Below are positions 36,404-45,075 of a stretch of 64,000 nucleotides of DNA, piece by piece. The DNA is taken from the NCBI RefSeq assembly GCF_023639785.1, contig NZ_CP098325.1:2294001-2358000 (forward strand), read 5' to 3'. The translations under genes and the position numbers were made by a program. The notes under the pieces are model-generated. The model did not search any database, was not told the DNA's origin, and saw only the letters and a program-made list of their open reading frames with translations. The DNA is from Leclercia adecarboxylata. GTDB lineage: Bacteria > Pseudomonadota > Gammaproteobacteria > Enterobacterales > Enterobacteriaceae. Numbering within the stretch: the first letter of the stretch is position 1; each line of letters starts with the position of its first letter.

Positions 36404-38113
36404 ATGAGCACATTACTGACTGCACAATTTTTACGTGTTGATACCGCCTTCGGCACGCTGTTCGACAACCTCTCCTTCAGCCTGAAAAAAGGCGACCGCA
36501 TCGGTCTGCTGGGTGATAACGGCTGCGGCAAAAGTACCCTGCTGAAGATCCTCGACGGCACCGACACGCCCCTTTCCGGTACGGTGGCGCTGGCCGGACA
36601 TTGCCTGATGGCGCGGGTGGAGCAGCACCTTCCGCCTGAAATCTATCCGCTGACCATGCTCGACGCGGTGCTGGCACAGTTGCCGGTTGCCGATCGTGAA
36701 AGCCTGCGCTGGCGGGCGGAGACCCTGCTGGCAAGCATGGGCTTCTCCCCGGCCGATACCGCCCTGCAATCGGCCACGCTGAGTGGCGGACAGCACACGC
36801 GACTCCTGCTGGCGCGGGCGCTGATTAGAGAGCCGGATCTGCTGCTGCTGGACGAACCCAGCAACCATCTGGATCTGCCCACGCTGTTGTGGCTGGAGCA
36901 GTTTTTACAGCGCTGGTCCGGCAGCTTTGTGCTGGTATCGCACGACAGGCAACTGCTGGATGCCGTCACTAACGGCAGTTGGATCCTGCGGGATAAAACG
37001 CTGCACTACTTTGCCCTTCCCTGCACCCGCGCGCGCCAGGCGCTGGCTGAGAAAGACGAAAGCGATGCGCTGCGTCACAAAGCGGAGCAAAAGGAGATCG
37101 ACCGGGTCACCGCCAGCGCAAAACGGCTGGCGACCTGGGGCAAGGTCTACGACAACGAAGACCTGGCCCGTAAAGCGAAGCAGATGGAGCGCCAGGTAGA
37201 GCGGCTGAAGGAGAGCCAGACGTCGCTGACGACAGGCAGCCCCTGGACCTTAACCCTGCGTGGTGATGCCCTGCGGGCCGACCGGTTGCTGGAGATCGCC
37301 TCGCTCGAGGTCGCACCCGCCCCTGGTCTGCCGTCGTTGTTCTCGGTGGATAGCGTCCGGTTGAAAAGCGGGGATCGGGTCGCCATCGTCGGACGCAACG
37401 GCTGCGGCAAATCCTCTCTGATGCGGCTTATCTGGCAGCAGTTTACTGCCGCAGAATGCCACACCGGATTAACCCTCCACCCTCGGGTCACGCCTGGCTA
37501 TTACGATCAGACGTTGCACCAGTTAGCGGATGAGGCCACATTGATTGACGCCCTGGAGCCGTTCGCCCCGAACATACAGGACCGCAAGATGGCGCTGATC
37601 TCGGCCGGGTTCGCCTGGGCGCGGCACGGGCAAAAGGTTAGCACCCTGAGCGGCGGTGAACGCTCGCGGCTGCTGTTTATTGGCCTGACGCTGGCGCGCT
37701 TCAGCCTGCTGATGCTTGATGAGCCCACCAACCACCTGGATATGGAAGGCAAAGAGGCACTGGCGGAAACGTTACAACAGTTCGAAGGGGGCGTGCTGCT
37801 GGTCAGCCACGATCGGCAGTTAATCAGCCAGAGCTGCAACCGTTTCTGGTTGATTGACAACGGGGTGTTGAGCGAATGGCATGACGCTGACGCCGTGTTT
37901 GCCCGTCTGCGTGACGACAGCGCACTGCCTGTCCAGTCGTCATCCGCGCCGCCAACGACGGGACAGGCTGAACCCGCAGAGGATCTGCTGGAGCGGCTGA
38001 TTATGCTGGAGAAACTGCTGGAAGAGGATCGGCAGCGTAAGCCTAAACATCAGAAGCCGCAGCTTCAGGCACAATGGCAGGAGGAGATTGCCGCGCTGAC
38101 GGCGCAGCTGTAA
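36404..38113 (+). CDS. ABC-F family ATPase (ribosome-associated, possible antibiotic-resistance factor)
   Basis: At 569 residues it has two ATPase domains in one chain and no membrane segments: Walker A GDNGCGKST and GRNGCGKSS, signatures LSGGQHTRL and LSGGERSRL, Walker B LLLLDEPSNHLD and LLMLDEPTNHLD. A charged linker (AKRLATWGKVYDNEDLARKA) separates them, as in ABC-F proteins that bind the ribosomal E site. It does not look like EttA, Uup, YbiT or YheS, so it may be of the resistance or stress group. The C-terminal end (about 525-569) is a coiled region. A leader peptide and alternative hairpins precede it, which supports induction by a ribosome-targeting compound. ATG 36404 is preferred over a TTG at 36392. 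Confidence 0.85.
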   Translation: MSTLLTAQFLRVDTAFGTLFDNLSFSLKKGDRIGLLGDNGCGKSTLLKILDGTDTPLSGTVALAGHCLMARVEQHLPPEIYPLTMLDAVLAQLPVADRESLRWRAETLLASMGFSPADTALQSATLSGGQHTRLLLARALIREPDLLLLDEPSNHLDLPTLLWLEQFLQRWSGSFVLVSHDRQLLDAVTNGSWILRDKTLHYFALPCTRARQALAEKDESDALRHKAEQKEIDRVTASAKRLATWGKVYDNEDLARKAKQMERQVERLKESQTSLTTGSPWTLTLRGDALRADRLLEIASLEVAPAPGLPSLFSVDSVRLKSGDRVAIVGRNGCGKSSLMRLIWQQFTAAECHTGLTLHPRVTPGYYDQTLHQLADEATLIDALEPFAPNIQDRKMALISAGFAWARHGQKVSTLSGGERSRLLFIGLTLARFSLLMLDEPTNHLDMEGKEALAETLQQFEGGVLLVSHDRQLISQSCNRFWLIDNGVLSEWHDADAVFARLRDDSALPVQSSSAPPTTGQAEPAEDLLERLIMLEKLLEEDRQRKPKHQKPQLQAQWQEEIAALTAQL

Positions 38114-38119
38114 GGCAAT

Positions 38120-38144
38120 GCCCGGCGGGTAGCCGCCGCCGGGC
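38120..38144. repeat. REP unit between ABC-F and pyrophosphatase genes
   Basis: CCCGGCGGGTAGCCGCCGCC followed by GGGC forms a single REP-like hairpin between two convergent genes. Confidence 0.7.
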
Positions 38145-38150
38145 ACTGGT

Positions 38151-38750
38151 TTATTTCGGTTGCTGCGTTTTCCAGGCATCCCATGCCTGTTTGATTTCCT
38201 GCTTCGCGGTGGCGGCATCGTTAAAGCCGTTCAGCTCCACCGACTTGCGCCCTTCCGGGAGTTGTTTATACACGCGGAAGAACGCCTCAAGACGCTGCTG
38301 CTCAATCTTCGGCAGATCGCTTAACTCTTTGATGTCGTCATAGGTCGGGTCAATTTTGCTGGCCGGCACGGCCACGATTTTATCGTCCTTCTCACCGCCG
38401 TCGATCATCTTAAGCACGCCAATGGCGCGCAGTTTAATCAGGGTGCCCGGCGCCATAGGTGCGCGGGTATAGAAAATTACATCCAGCGGATCGCCATCAC
38501 CCGCCAGGGACTGGGTCAGCGAGCCGTAGTTCGCCGGGTAAGCCACCGGCATCGACTGGAAACGATCGGCAACAATAAAACCGGTTTTAGCGTCAGTCTC
38601 ATACTTAATGATCCCGCCCGCAGGAATTTCGGTCACGGCGTAGAACTCTTCCGGGTTGTTATCAGGCTGGGGGAATTCGAGAATGTTTTGCGCCTGTACG
38701 GACGCCGACATCAGAACGCTCACTGCGAGAAGTTTTTTTACCAGATGCAT
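38151..38750 (-). CDS. Exported family I inorganic pyrophosphatase
   Basis: The 199-residue protein has a signal peptide (MHLVKKLLAVSVLMSASVQA, cut before QNILEF) followed by a full family I pyrophosphatase: EIPAGGIIKYETD, YPANYGSLTQSLAGDGDPLD with the metal-binding signature DGDPLD, KMIDGGEKDDKIVAVP and DDIKEL. Family members hydrolyse PPi to phosphate and are normally cytoplasmic; E. coli Ppa has no signal peptide. This one should act in the periplasm, perhaps in phosphate scavenging. No pho box was recognised. Confidence 0.88.
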   Translation of the reverse strand: MHLVKKLLAVSVLMSASVQAQNILEFPQPDNNPEEFYAVTEIPAGGIIKYETDAKTGFIVADRFQSMPVAYPANYGSLTQSLAGDGDPLDVIFYTRAPMAPGTLIKLRAIGVLKMIDGGEKDDKIVAVPASKIDPTYDDIKELSDLPKIEQQRLEAFFRVYKQLPEGRKSVELNGFNDAATAKQEIKQAWDAWKTQQPK

Positions 38751-39017
38751 TGTCTTTTTAACTCTTCGGTTATTGAGAAGACAACACCTTAAGGGCTGGT
38801 TATGTCAGAAACATGACATATTTGCTGCAGAAATAATGACCATATATTTAATGAGGTCATTAGTTTATTTGCTTCAGCGAAGCCGCAAAAGAGCAGATAA
38901 ATTATTACATTATGTTGCTGCGACCTTGTCACATTCATTAAAAAACTTAATCCTTAATGGGTATTTCGTCTTATCTAACCTGCCTTGCAGATCCGCAATA
39001 TGAAAATGGAGAACCAT

Positions 39018-40028
39018 ATGAAAGCTGCTGTCGTGACAAAAGATCATCAGGTAGAAGTGACCGAGAAAACCCTGCGCCCGCTAAACCACGGCGAAGCGCT
39101 GCTGAAGATGGAGTGCTGTGGTGTATGCCACACCGATCTTCACGTAAAGAACGGCGATTTTGGCGATAAGACCGGGGTGATCCTCGGGCATGAGGGCATT
39201 GGCGTGGTGAAGGAAGTTGGCCCGGGCGTCACCTCGCTGAAACCGGGCGATCGCGCAAGCGTAGCCTGGTTCTTTGAAGGCTGCGGTCACTGCGAATACT
39301 GCAACTCCGGCAACGAAACCCTGTGCCGTACCGTGAAGAACGCGGGCTACTCCGTGGATGGCGGCATGGCTGAAGAGTGCATCGTTACCGCCGACTATGC
39401 GGTAAAAGTGCCGGACGGACTGGACTCCGCCGCCGCCAGCAGCATCACCTGTGCCGGGGTAACGACCTATAAAGCGGTGAAAGTCTCTGAGATCAAGCCG
39501 GGCCAGTGGATCGCTATCTACGGTCTGGGTGGTCTGGGTAACCTGGCGCTGCAGTACGCGAAAAACGTGTTTAACGCCAAAGTGATCGCCGTGGATGTGA
39601 ATGACGAACAGCTGAAGCTCGCCGAAAGCATGGGGGCCGATCTGGTGGTCAACTCCCGTAATGAGGATGCCGCTAAATTCATTCAGGAAAAAACCGGCGG
39701 TGCCCACGCTGCGGTGGTAACGGCGGTGGCGAAAGTGGCCTTTAACTCCGCGGTCGATGCCGTTCGCGCCGGTGGCCGCGTGGTGGCCGTCGGTCTGCCG
39801 CCGGAAGCGATGAGCCTGGATATTCCGCGTCTGGTGCTGGACGGCATTCAGGTCGTGGGTTCGCTGGTCGGCACCCGTCAGGATCTCACTGAGGCGTTCC
39901 AGTTTGCGGCCGAAGGCAAAGTTGTGCCGAAAGTGGCGCTGCGTCCGCTGGGCGATATTAACGCCATCTTTAAAGAGATGGAGCAAGGCCAGATCCGTGG
40001 CCGTATGGTGATTGATTTCCGTTCATAA
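39018..40028 (+). CDS. adhP: Alcohol dehydrogenase AdhP, zinc-dependent, ethanol-preferring
   Basis: From ATG 39018 the protein has 336 residues like E. coli AdhP and aligns throughout. It shows the catalytic zinc ligands in [11 protein letters not shown] and [12 protein letters not shown], the structural zinc cysteines in [16 protein letters not shown] and the NAD motif [14 protein letters not shown]. It oxidises ethanol and other primary alcohols to aldehydes with NAD. GGAG lies 7 nt upstream of the ATG. A CCCTCTCCCC hairpin and a REP unit follow it. The 267-nt upstream region is AT-rich with no motif I can assign. Confidence 0.96.
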   Translation: MKAAVVTKDHQVEVTEKTLRPLNHGEALLKMECCGVCHTDLHVKNGDFGDKTGVILGHEGIGVVKEVGPGVTSLKPGDRASVAWFFEGCGHCEYCNSGNETLCRTVKNAGYSVDGGMAEECIVTADYAVKVPDGLDSAAASSITCAGVTTYKAVKVSEIKPGQWIAIYGLGGLGNLALQYAKNVFNAKVIAVDVNDEQLKLAESMGADLVVNSRNEDAAKFIQEKTGGAHAAVVTAVAKVAFNSAVDAVRAGGRVVAVGLPPEAMSLDIPRLVLDGIQVVGSLVGTRQDLTEAFQFAAEGKVVPKVALRPLGDINAIFKEMEQGQIRGRMVIDFRS

Positions 40029-40035
40029 TGTTGTT

Positions 40036-40108
40036 CCCTCTCCCCCAACGGGGAGAGGGCCTGAGTGATGGGCTCAGACTACCCGGCGCTGCGCTTGCCG
40101 GGCCTACG
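40036..40108. repeat. Hairpin and REP unit after adhP
   Basis: CCCTCTCCCC at 40036-40045 pairs with GGGGAGAGGG at 40050-40059. A REP-like unit, ACCCGGCGCTGCGCTTGCCG onward, follows near 40080-40105. Both lie between the convergent adhP and Rrf2 genes. Confidence 0.65.
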
Positions 40109-40610
40109 AATTTCTTCGATCCGTAATCCACTCCTGCACCTCAATCTGAAACGTATCCGGAGCCTTGCGGTACATTTTGCGCGCCAGGTCAAGAATGGTA
40201 TGCCGCGCCAGCTCTTCTTCCATCCGTTGCTGGGCGCTGTCCATCACCGAGCGCACGCCGCACGGTCCATCACACACCCATGCCGGAGGCGCTTCGTCAA
40301 ATATGGCCAGCCGCTGGCGTATTTCCCGGCACTCAAACATATTCTTGTTGCCATCAATAGCCTGCGCCACATCCAGCATGGTAATCAGTTCCGCAGGCCG
40401 CGCCAGACGGAAACCACCGCCCTTGCCTTCGGTGCTGCTCACTAATCCGGCGCGCGACAGACGGGTGAAGATCTTGCCAAGATAGTCATAGGGCACGCCT
40501 TGTAACGCCGCCATCTCCCTGACGCTCATCTCGCGATCGTTACCTTTCGCATCCACCATGCTCATCAGGCTATGAATGCCGTACTCGACACCGGAACTGT
40601 AAAAAGCCAT
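40104..40610 (-). CDS. Rrf2-family transcriptional regulator with three cysteines
   Basis: A 168-residue Rrf2 protein: SSGVEYGIHSLMSM, the wing region YDYLGKIFTRLSRAGLVSST and GKGGGFRLARP. Cysteines Cys94 (MFECREI), Cys113 and Cys117 (WVCDGPCG) are in the region that holds the [2Fe-2S] cluster in NsrR and IscR, so redox or NO sensing is plausible. The spacing is unlike IscR, so cluster type cannot be assigned. It is divergent from an NADH-dehydrogenase-like gene and probably represses it through the palindrome at 40739-40758. Confidence 0.88.
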   Translation of the reverse strand: MAFYSSGVEYGIHSLMSMVDAKGNDREMSVREMAALQGVPYDYLGKIFTRLSRAGLVSSTEGKGGGFRLARPAELITMLDVAQAIDGNKNMFECREIRQRLAIFDEAPPAWVCDGPCGVRSVMDSAQQRMEEELARHTILDLARKMYRKAPDTFQIEVQEWITDRRNS

Positions 40611-40737
40611 GGCGTACTCCGAAGTTATTAATCCGGGTCATTATAGCGATGTTGCCACCAATAAAAACAATCTACGCGCTGCGTTTCGCATAAACCACTG
40701 TTTTTCATTGAAAAATATTTTTTTACTCAGAAAGATC

Positions 40738-40766
40738 TTGTCGCAGTTAACTACGACAGATATAGT
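40738..40766 (+). promoter_or_regulatory. Promoter with overlapping palindromic operator
   Basis: -35 TTGTCG at 40738-40743, a 17-bp spacer and -10 TATAGT at 40761-40766 face the oxidoreductase gene. A palindrome TGTCG-N-AGTTAACT-N-CGACA, 40739-40758, covers the -35 and spacer, the classic position for a repressor. Confidence 0.65.
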
Positions 40767-40810
40767 CCGTGTTAATCAGCCACCCGGCATGATGCGAAAA
40801 AGGATCGAAG

Positions 40811-42013
40811 ATGAAGAAGCAAATTTTAATTGTGGGTAGTGGTTTTGCAGGTATGTGGTCGGCGGTGAGTGCCGCACGTCTGGCCGATATTGAAGGGGAT
40901 CACGATCTGCAGATTACCGTGCTGGCTCCCCGTGCAGAGCTGCGGATTCGCCCGCGCTTTTACGAAGAACAGGTGGCTGACTTTGCCGCCCCGCTGCACA
41001 ATCTCTTTGCCGCACTGAAGATTAACTTTATTGCCGGGTCTGCTGAACGTATTGATACGAAAGAAAAAAGCGTCTGGTATCTCGATAATCAGGGCAACGT
41101 GACGCTGGCTACTTACGACCGCCTGATAGTTGCCACGGGCAGCCAGACCCGTCGTCCTGCCATTGTGGGTCTGGCGGAGTATGCATTTGATATCGACCAG
41201 CTGGAATCCGCCCAGCTATTTGAGCAACACCTCGATTCGCTGGTGTCACGCCCTGCCACGCCGGAGCGCAACACCGTGGTAGTGTGCGGCGGCGGTTTTA
41301 CCGGCATAGAACTGGCGACCGAACTCCCAGCCCGTCTCCGGGCCCGTTTTGGTAATAATACGCAGACTAAAGTTATCGTAGTTGAACGCGGTGCGGTTAT
41401 CGGCGCACGTTTTAGCGAAGAGCTGCGCCGCACCATCGAAGAAGCCAGCCTTGAGTTGGGCGTAGAGTGGCGGCTTAATAGCGAAATCGAAGCGGTTGAT
41501 GCCACCGGCGTCACGCTCAAGAACGGCGAGCGCATCCCCACCGCAACGGTGGTCTGGACGGCGGGGGTTGAAGCAAACCCGCTCAGCCAGCAGATTACCG
41601 GCGAACGTGACCCTCAGGGTCGCCTGAAAGTTAACGATAATCTGCAGGTACCCGCCCACCCGGACGTCTACGCCACCGGCGATATGGCCCACGCCAGAAC
41701 CGACGATAAGGGCAATACTGCGCTGATGACCTGCCAGCACGCGATCCAGCTCGGGAAATTCGCCGGGCATAACGCCGCGGCCAGTCTCCTTAATGTGGCA
41801 CCCTATCCTTATCGTCAGGTGAACTATGTCACCTGCCTCGATCTGGGCGGTTGGGGCGCGGTCTATACCGAAGGCTGGGAACAGGCGGTGCAGTGCGTGC
41901 GCGATGAGGCGAAGAAAATCAAAATTGCTATCACCAACGAGCTGATCTACCCACCTGCTGCCGACCGCAGCCAGGCTTTTGCCGCCGCCGATCCGCTGGC
42001 CAAATTCGTTTAG
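40811..42013 (+). CDS. NADH dehydrogenase-like NAD(P)/FAD oxidoreductase
   Basis: A 400-residue two-dinucleotide-binding flavoprotein of the type II NADH dehydrogenase group: FAD motif ILIVGSGFAGMWSAVSAARL, second motif VVVCGGGFTGIELATELPA, TVVWTAGVEANPL and the FAD-closing VYATGDMAHA. It is shorter than E. coli Ndh (434) and lacks an obvious C-terminal membrane helix. The quinone or other acceptor is unknown. The divergent Rrf2 regulator and the operator at its promoter suggest redox-controlled expression. Confidence 0.88.
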   Translation: MKKQILIVGSGFAGMWSAVSAARLADIEGDHDLQITVLAPRAELRIRPRFYEEQVADFAAPLHNLFAALKINFIAGSAERIDTKEKSVWYLDNQGNVTLATYDRLIVATGSQTRRPAIVGLAEYAFDIDQLESAQLFEQHLDSLVSRPATPERNTVVVCGGGFTGIELATELPARLRARFGNNTQTKVIVVERGAVIGARFSEELRRTIEEASLELGVEWRLNSEIEAVDATGVTLKNGERIPTATVVWTAGVEANPLSQQITGERDPQGRLKVNDNLQVPAHPDVYATGDMAHARTDDKGNTALMTCQHAIQLGKFAGHNAAASLLNVAPYPYRQVNYVTCLDLGGWGAVYTEGWEQAVQCVRDEAKKIKIAITNELIYPPAADRSQAFAAADPLAKFV

Positions 42014-42057
42014 TGTGGGTTGATTCAGCCCTTATCGGCCTGGAAACCTAAGAGCGG

Positions 42058-42092
42058 TAGGCCCGGCGGCACCGCGCCGCCGGGCAATGCGC
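42058..42092. repeat. REP unit
   Basis: TAGGCCCGGCGGCACCGCGC followed by CGCCGGGC forms a palindromic REP unit between two convergent genes. Confidence 0.7.
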
Positions 42093-42095
42093 GGC

Positions 42096-43271
42096 TCAGG
42101 CTAATGCCCGAGTGGTCTCTCCCGCCCGCCGGGCTTTCAGATATCCGTAAATCAGCAGCGACGACATCGCCAGGAAGGACAGCAGTGCCGCCGGTAACGT
42201 CACGTAACTCCAGCTGAAGCCCAGGGTAATCATCATCCCGCCAAAGTACGCCCCGATGGCGCTGCCAAGGTTAAACGCTACCTGGCCGCCTGCCGCACCG
42301 AGCATCTCCCCACCTTTGGCATTTTGCAGCAGCAGGATCTGCAGCGGTGCCGATAGCGCAAACAGCCCGGCACAGCAGATAAAGCCCATCCCCAGCGAGG
42401 CCACAGGCCTATCACCCAGGGCAAACAGCAGCAGCAGAGAAAGCACAATCACCAGGTCGGTCATCGCCGCGATCCGCAGCGGGCTGTAGCGGCCGGAGAG
42501 TTTGCCGCTGAACAGGTTGCCCAGCACCATGCCAAGGCCCATCAGCATCATGATCGCGGTCATCACCCCTTCGGAAAAGCCGGACACGTTGATCATAAAC
42601 GGCTTAACGAAGCTGAACCACGCGAAAACCCCGGCGTTACCGAACATGGTGGCGGCAAAGATAAACCACGGCTCCGGCTTTTTGAGAAAATGGAACTGCT
42701 CGCTCAGGCGGGTCTGCGAGTTATCGAACGTCTGGGGGACCCACAGCGCCACAGAGAGCAGCACCAGCAGGTTAAAGGCGGCAATGAGGAAGAAGGTGTA
42801 GCGCCAGCTAAACTGGTGCCCAAGCCAGGTGCCCAGCGGCACGCCCGCCAGATTGGCCACCGTCATCCCGGCAATCATCCCCGCCACAGCCAGGGTCACT
42901 TTGCCGGGCGGCACAATGCGGGAAAGAATGATGGTGCCGACTCCGAAGAACGCACCGTGCGGAAAGCCAGAAACAAGCCGTCCGATCGCCAGCATGGTGT
43001 AGGAGGTTGAGAAAGTAAAAATCGCATTGCCGATGAGACAGAGCGTCACCAGGAACAGCAGAATGGTTTTCAGCGAAAACTTGCTGGAAAAGATCGCGAT
43101 AATCGGCGCACCAATCACCACGCCAAAGGCGTAAAACGAAATCATATTCCCGGCAGACGGAATGGAGATCCCCACGTCCCGCGCCAGCTCGGTGAGTACG
43201 CCCATAATGCCAAACTCGGCCATCCCCAGACCGAAGGTACCAAGTGCTAACGAAAAGACCGTCTTTTTCAT
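42096..43271 (-). CDS. araJ: MFS transporter AraJ
   Basis: 391 residues from the ATG at 43271, closely similar to E. coli AraJ (394): FGLGMAEFGIMGVLTELARD, RLVSGFPHGAFFGVG, FIFAATMFGNAGVFAWFSFV and APLQILLLQNAKGGEMLGAA. AraJ is an arabinose-inducible MFS exporter-like protein of unclear substrate. The upstream extension of 15 codons is not conserved and was discarded. No araC or arabinose operator was noticed nearby. Confidence 0.9.
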   Translation of the reverse strand: MKKTVFSLALGTFGLGMAEFGIMGVLTELARDVGISIPSAGNMISFYAFGVVIGAPIIAIFSSKFSLKTILLFLVTLCLIGNAIFTFSTSYTMLAIGRLVSGFPHGAFFGVGTIILSRIVPPGKVTLAVAGMIAGMTVANLAGVPLGTWLGHQFSWRYTFFLIAAFNLLVLLSVALWVPQTFDNSQTRLSEQFHFLKKPEPWFIFAATMFGNAGVFAWFSFVKPFMINVSGFSEGVMTAIMMLMGLGMVLGNLFSGKLSGRYSPLRIAAMTDLVIVLSLLLLFALGDRPVASLGMGFICCAGLFALSAPLQILLLQNAKGGEMLGAAGGQVAFNLGSAIGAYFGGMMITLGFSWSYVTLPAALLSFLAMSSLLIYGYLKARRAGETTRALA

Positions 43272-43471
43272 ACCACAACCACTTGTTAAAAAATTGCGAC
43301 AGCCATTATTGAACAATCTTGTGGGGTGAACCAGTTCAAATCACGGCCCTGGCAGCTTCATCCATTATTTCGGGTGGGGTGTGAATATTTTCCACCACTC
43401 CGCCCGGCCCTGATTACACTTCAAAGTGTTATGTCTCACCGTCCCGGCCGAATCCCTGAAAGGAACGCATC

Positions 43472-44290
43472 ATGGCAGATAAAAAGAAAAGCAAAACCGT
43501 TGCGACGACACCGCCTCCCGTCCCCCTTAAACGCACGGAGTATGAAAAAGAGCTGCATCGCCTGCATGTGGAGCTGGTTAAGCTTCAGCGGTGGGTGGTG
43601 AGCAAAGGCCTGAAGGTGTGCGTGGTGTTTGAAGGCCGCGACGGCGCGGGCAAAGGCGGCACCATTAAAGCCCTGACCGAGCGCGTCAGCCCGCGCGTCT
43701 TCCGGGTGGTGGCGCTGCCGGCTCCGACAGAGAAAGAGAAGAGCCAGCTCTATTTCCAGCGCTACGTCCCCCATTTGCCCTCAGCAGGAGAAATCGTGAT
43801 CTTCGACCGCAGCTGGTACAACCGCGCGGGCGTGGAACGGGTCATGGGTTTCTGTACCGAAGAGCAGGTAGAAAAGTTCCTCGACGGTGCCCCCATTATC
43901 GAAAGAGCGATGGTCGATGCGGGCATTATTCTGATCAAATACTGGCTGGAAGTGACGCCCAAAGAGCAGGAGCGACGCCTGCGCGATCGCATAAATGACG
44001 GACGCAAGACCTGGAAACTCTCCCCGATGGATATCAAATCCTTTACCAAATGGGATGAGTACACCGAAGCGCGTGACGCCATGTTCGCCGCCACCGACAC
44101 CGCCTGGGCGCCGTGGTTTGTCGCCCGCTCGGAGGATAAAAAGCGCGTGCGGCTGAATATAATCTCGCACCTGCTGTCGCAAATTCCGTATAAAGACCTG
44201 CCGGAAGAAGAGGTTAAATTACCGAAACGTAAAATCGGCAAAATTAAACCAACAGCTTATCCGTTCCGTTACATTAAAGAGAAGTTCTGA
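43472..44290 (+). CDS. ppk2: Polyphosphate kinase 2 family protein
   Basis: A 272-residue single-domain PPK2: Walker A VFEGRDGAGKGGTIKALTE, Walker B/lid IVIFDRSWYNRAGVERVMGF, and RLRDRINDGRKTWKLSPMD. Such enzymes transfer phosphate between polyphosphate and nucleoside mono- or diphosphates; length and single domain fit the class I group. E. coli K-12 has only PPK1. AAGGA lies before the ATG, and a long hairpin follows the stop. Confidence 0.92.
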   Translation: MADKKKSKTVATTPPPVPLKRTEYEKELHRLHVELVKLQRWVVSKGLKVCVVFEGRDGAGKGGTIKALTERVSPRVFRVVALPAPTEKEKSQLYFQRYVPHLPSAGEIVIFDRSWYNRAGVERVMGFCTEEQVEKFLDGAPIIERAMVDAGIILIKYWLEVTPKEQERRLRDRINDGRKTWKLSPMDIKSFTKWDEYTEARDAMFAATDTAWAPWFVARSEDKKRVRLNIISHLLSQIPYKDLPEEEVKLPKRKIGKIKPTAYPFRYIKEKF

Positions 44291-44292
44291 AT

Positions 44293-44325
44293 ATCACCCT
44301 TCCGATAAAATATCGGGAGGGTGAT
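44293..44325 (+). terminator. Long hairpin after ppk2
   Basis: ATCACCCTTCCGATA at 44293-44307 pairs with TATCGGGAGGGTGAT at 44311-44325 with one G-U pair and an AAA loop. No U-run follows, so it may work with Rho or protect the 3' end. Confidence 0.55.
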
Positions 44326-44464
44326 TCACACATCCCCTTCAAAATTTCAGAGCGTTGCATTTACCTGGACGCCGCCTCGCATTTTTTAAATTACCAGGCG
44401 AAACAGTATTGTTTTTGAGTGTGGGTGACTGATAATTAACGCACCAGTACAGGAGACAATAACA

Positions 44465-44653
44465 ATGAAAGTGGATGCCCCGAAAAACACCGCAGTCAAA
44501 GAGCATTTAACCGGCGCCACGCCGCGCCCGGCATTAACCCCGGAGGAACGAATCGAACAACGGAAACGCGATAAGGAATTCATGCGAGCTATGAATGAGT
44601 TTGTCGCAAAAGCAGGCTTATTATCTGATGATCCTTTTTTCGGAGGGATCTAA
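44465..44653 (+). CDS. ccdA: CcdA-like antitoxin
   Basis: A 62-residue protein whose C-terminal half RDKEFMRAMNEFVAKAGLLS resembles the toxin-binding tail of CcdA (W.AEN.EGM.E..RFIE.NG.FAD). The N-terminal part is short and basic, as expected for a ribbon-helix-helix DNA-binding region, but is not clearly recognisable. Its TAA overlaps the ccdB ATG by one base, the arrangement of ccd operons. AGGAG precedes the start. The GC content is lower than that of the neighbours. Confidence 0.78.
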   Translation: MKVDAPKNTAVKEHLTGATPRPALTPEERIEQRKRDKEFMRAMNEFVAKAGLLSDDPFFGGI

Positions 44654-44976
44654 TGTGCTACCAGTTTGATGTATACCGTAATCCGTCAGCCAAAACCTGT
44701 GAATTACACCCTTACCTGATGGTAATTCAGCATGATTATTACGATGACCTGTCAACCCGTTTAATACTGCCATTAAGTTATCGAAATAATCTATCAGGCC
44801 ATATTAATCCGGCGGCTGCGCTTATTAATATCGATTTCCTGACGCTATTCATGAATACGCCGGGTATTACCAGCGTTGAGAAAAAGAAACTTACCAATAA
44901 CTATTATGTGACCAACATGCAAAGTGCGAGAACCCGGGTCGTTGCTGTAATTGACGCCTTAATCACCAACACCTGA
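44653..44976 (+). CDS. ccdB: CcdB-like toxin, divergent C-terminus
   Basis: A 107-residue CcdB-family protein: FDVYRNPSAKTCELHPYLMV, STRLILPLSYRNN, then INPAAALINIDFLTLFMNT and ARTRVVAVIDALI. F-plasmid CcdB poisons DNA gyrase and needs its last three residues, Trp-Gly-Ile; here the end reads ALITNT. Gyrase poisoning may thus be weakened or altered. The family assignment also rests on the one-base overlap with a CcdA-like gene. The pair sits between ppk2 and fdnI, an insertion relative to the E. coli gene order. Confidence 0.82.
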   Translation: MCYQFDVYRNPSAKTCELHPYLMVIQHDYYDDLSTRLILPLSYRNNLSGHINPAAALINIDFLTLFMNTPGITSVEKKKLTNNYYVTNMQSARTRVVAVIDALITNT

Positions 44977-45028
44977 CTTCCCATAAAACCCGCTCCGAAC
45001 CACAGCCCGGAGCGGGGGAACCTGACCC

Positions 45029-45062
45029 GTAGGCCCGTGCAAGCGCAGCGCCGCCGGGCACA
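45029..45062. repeat. REP-like unit
   Basis: GTAGGCCCGTGCAAGCGCAG followed by CGCCGCCGGGC lies between ccdB and the end of fdnI. It is a slightly degraded REP sequence. Confidence 0.6.
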
Positions 45063-45075
45063 ACAGGCGAAGGGA

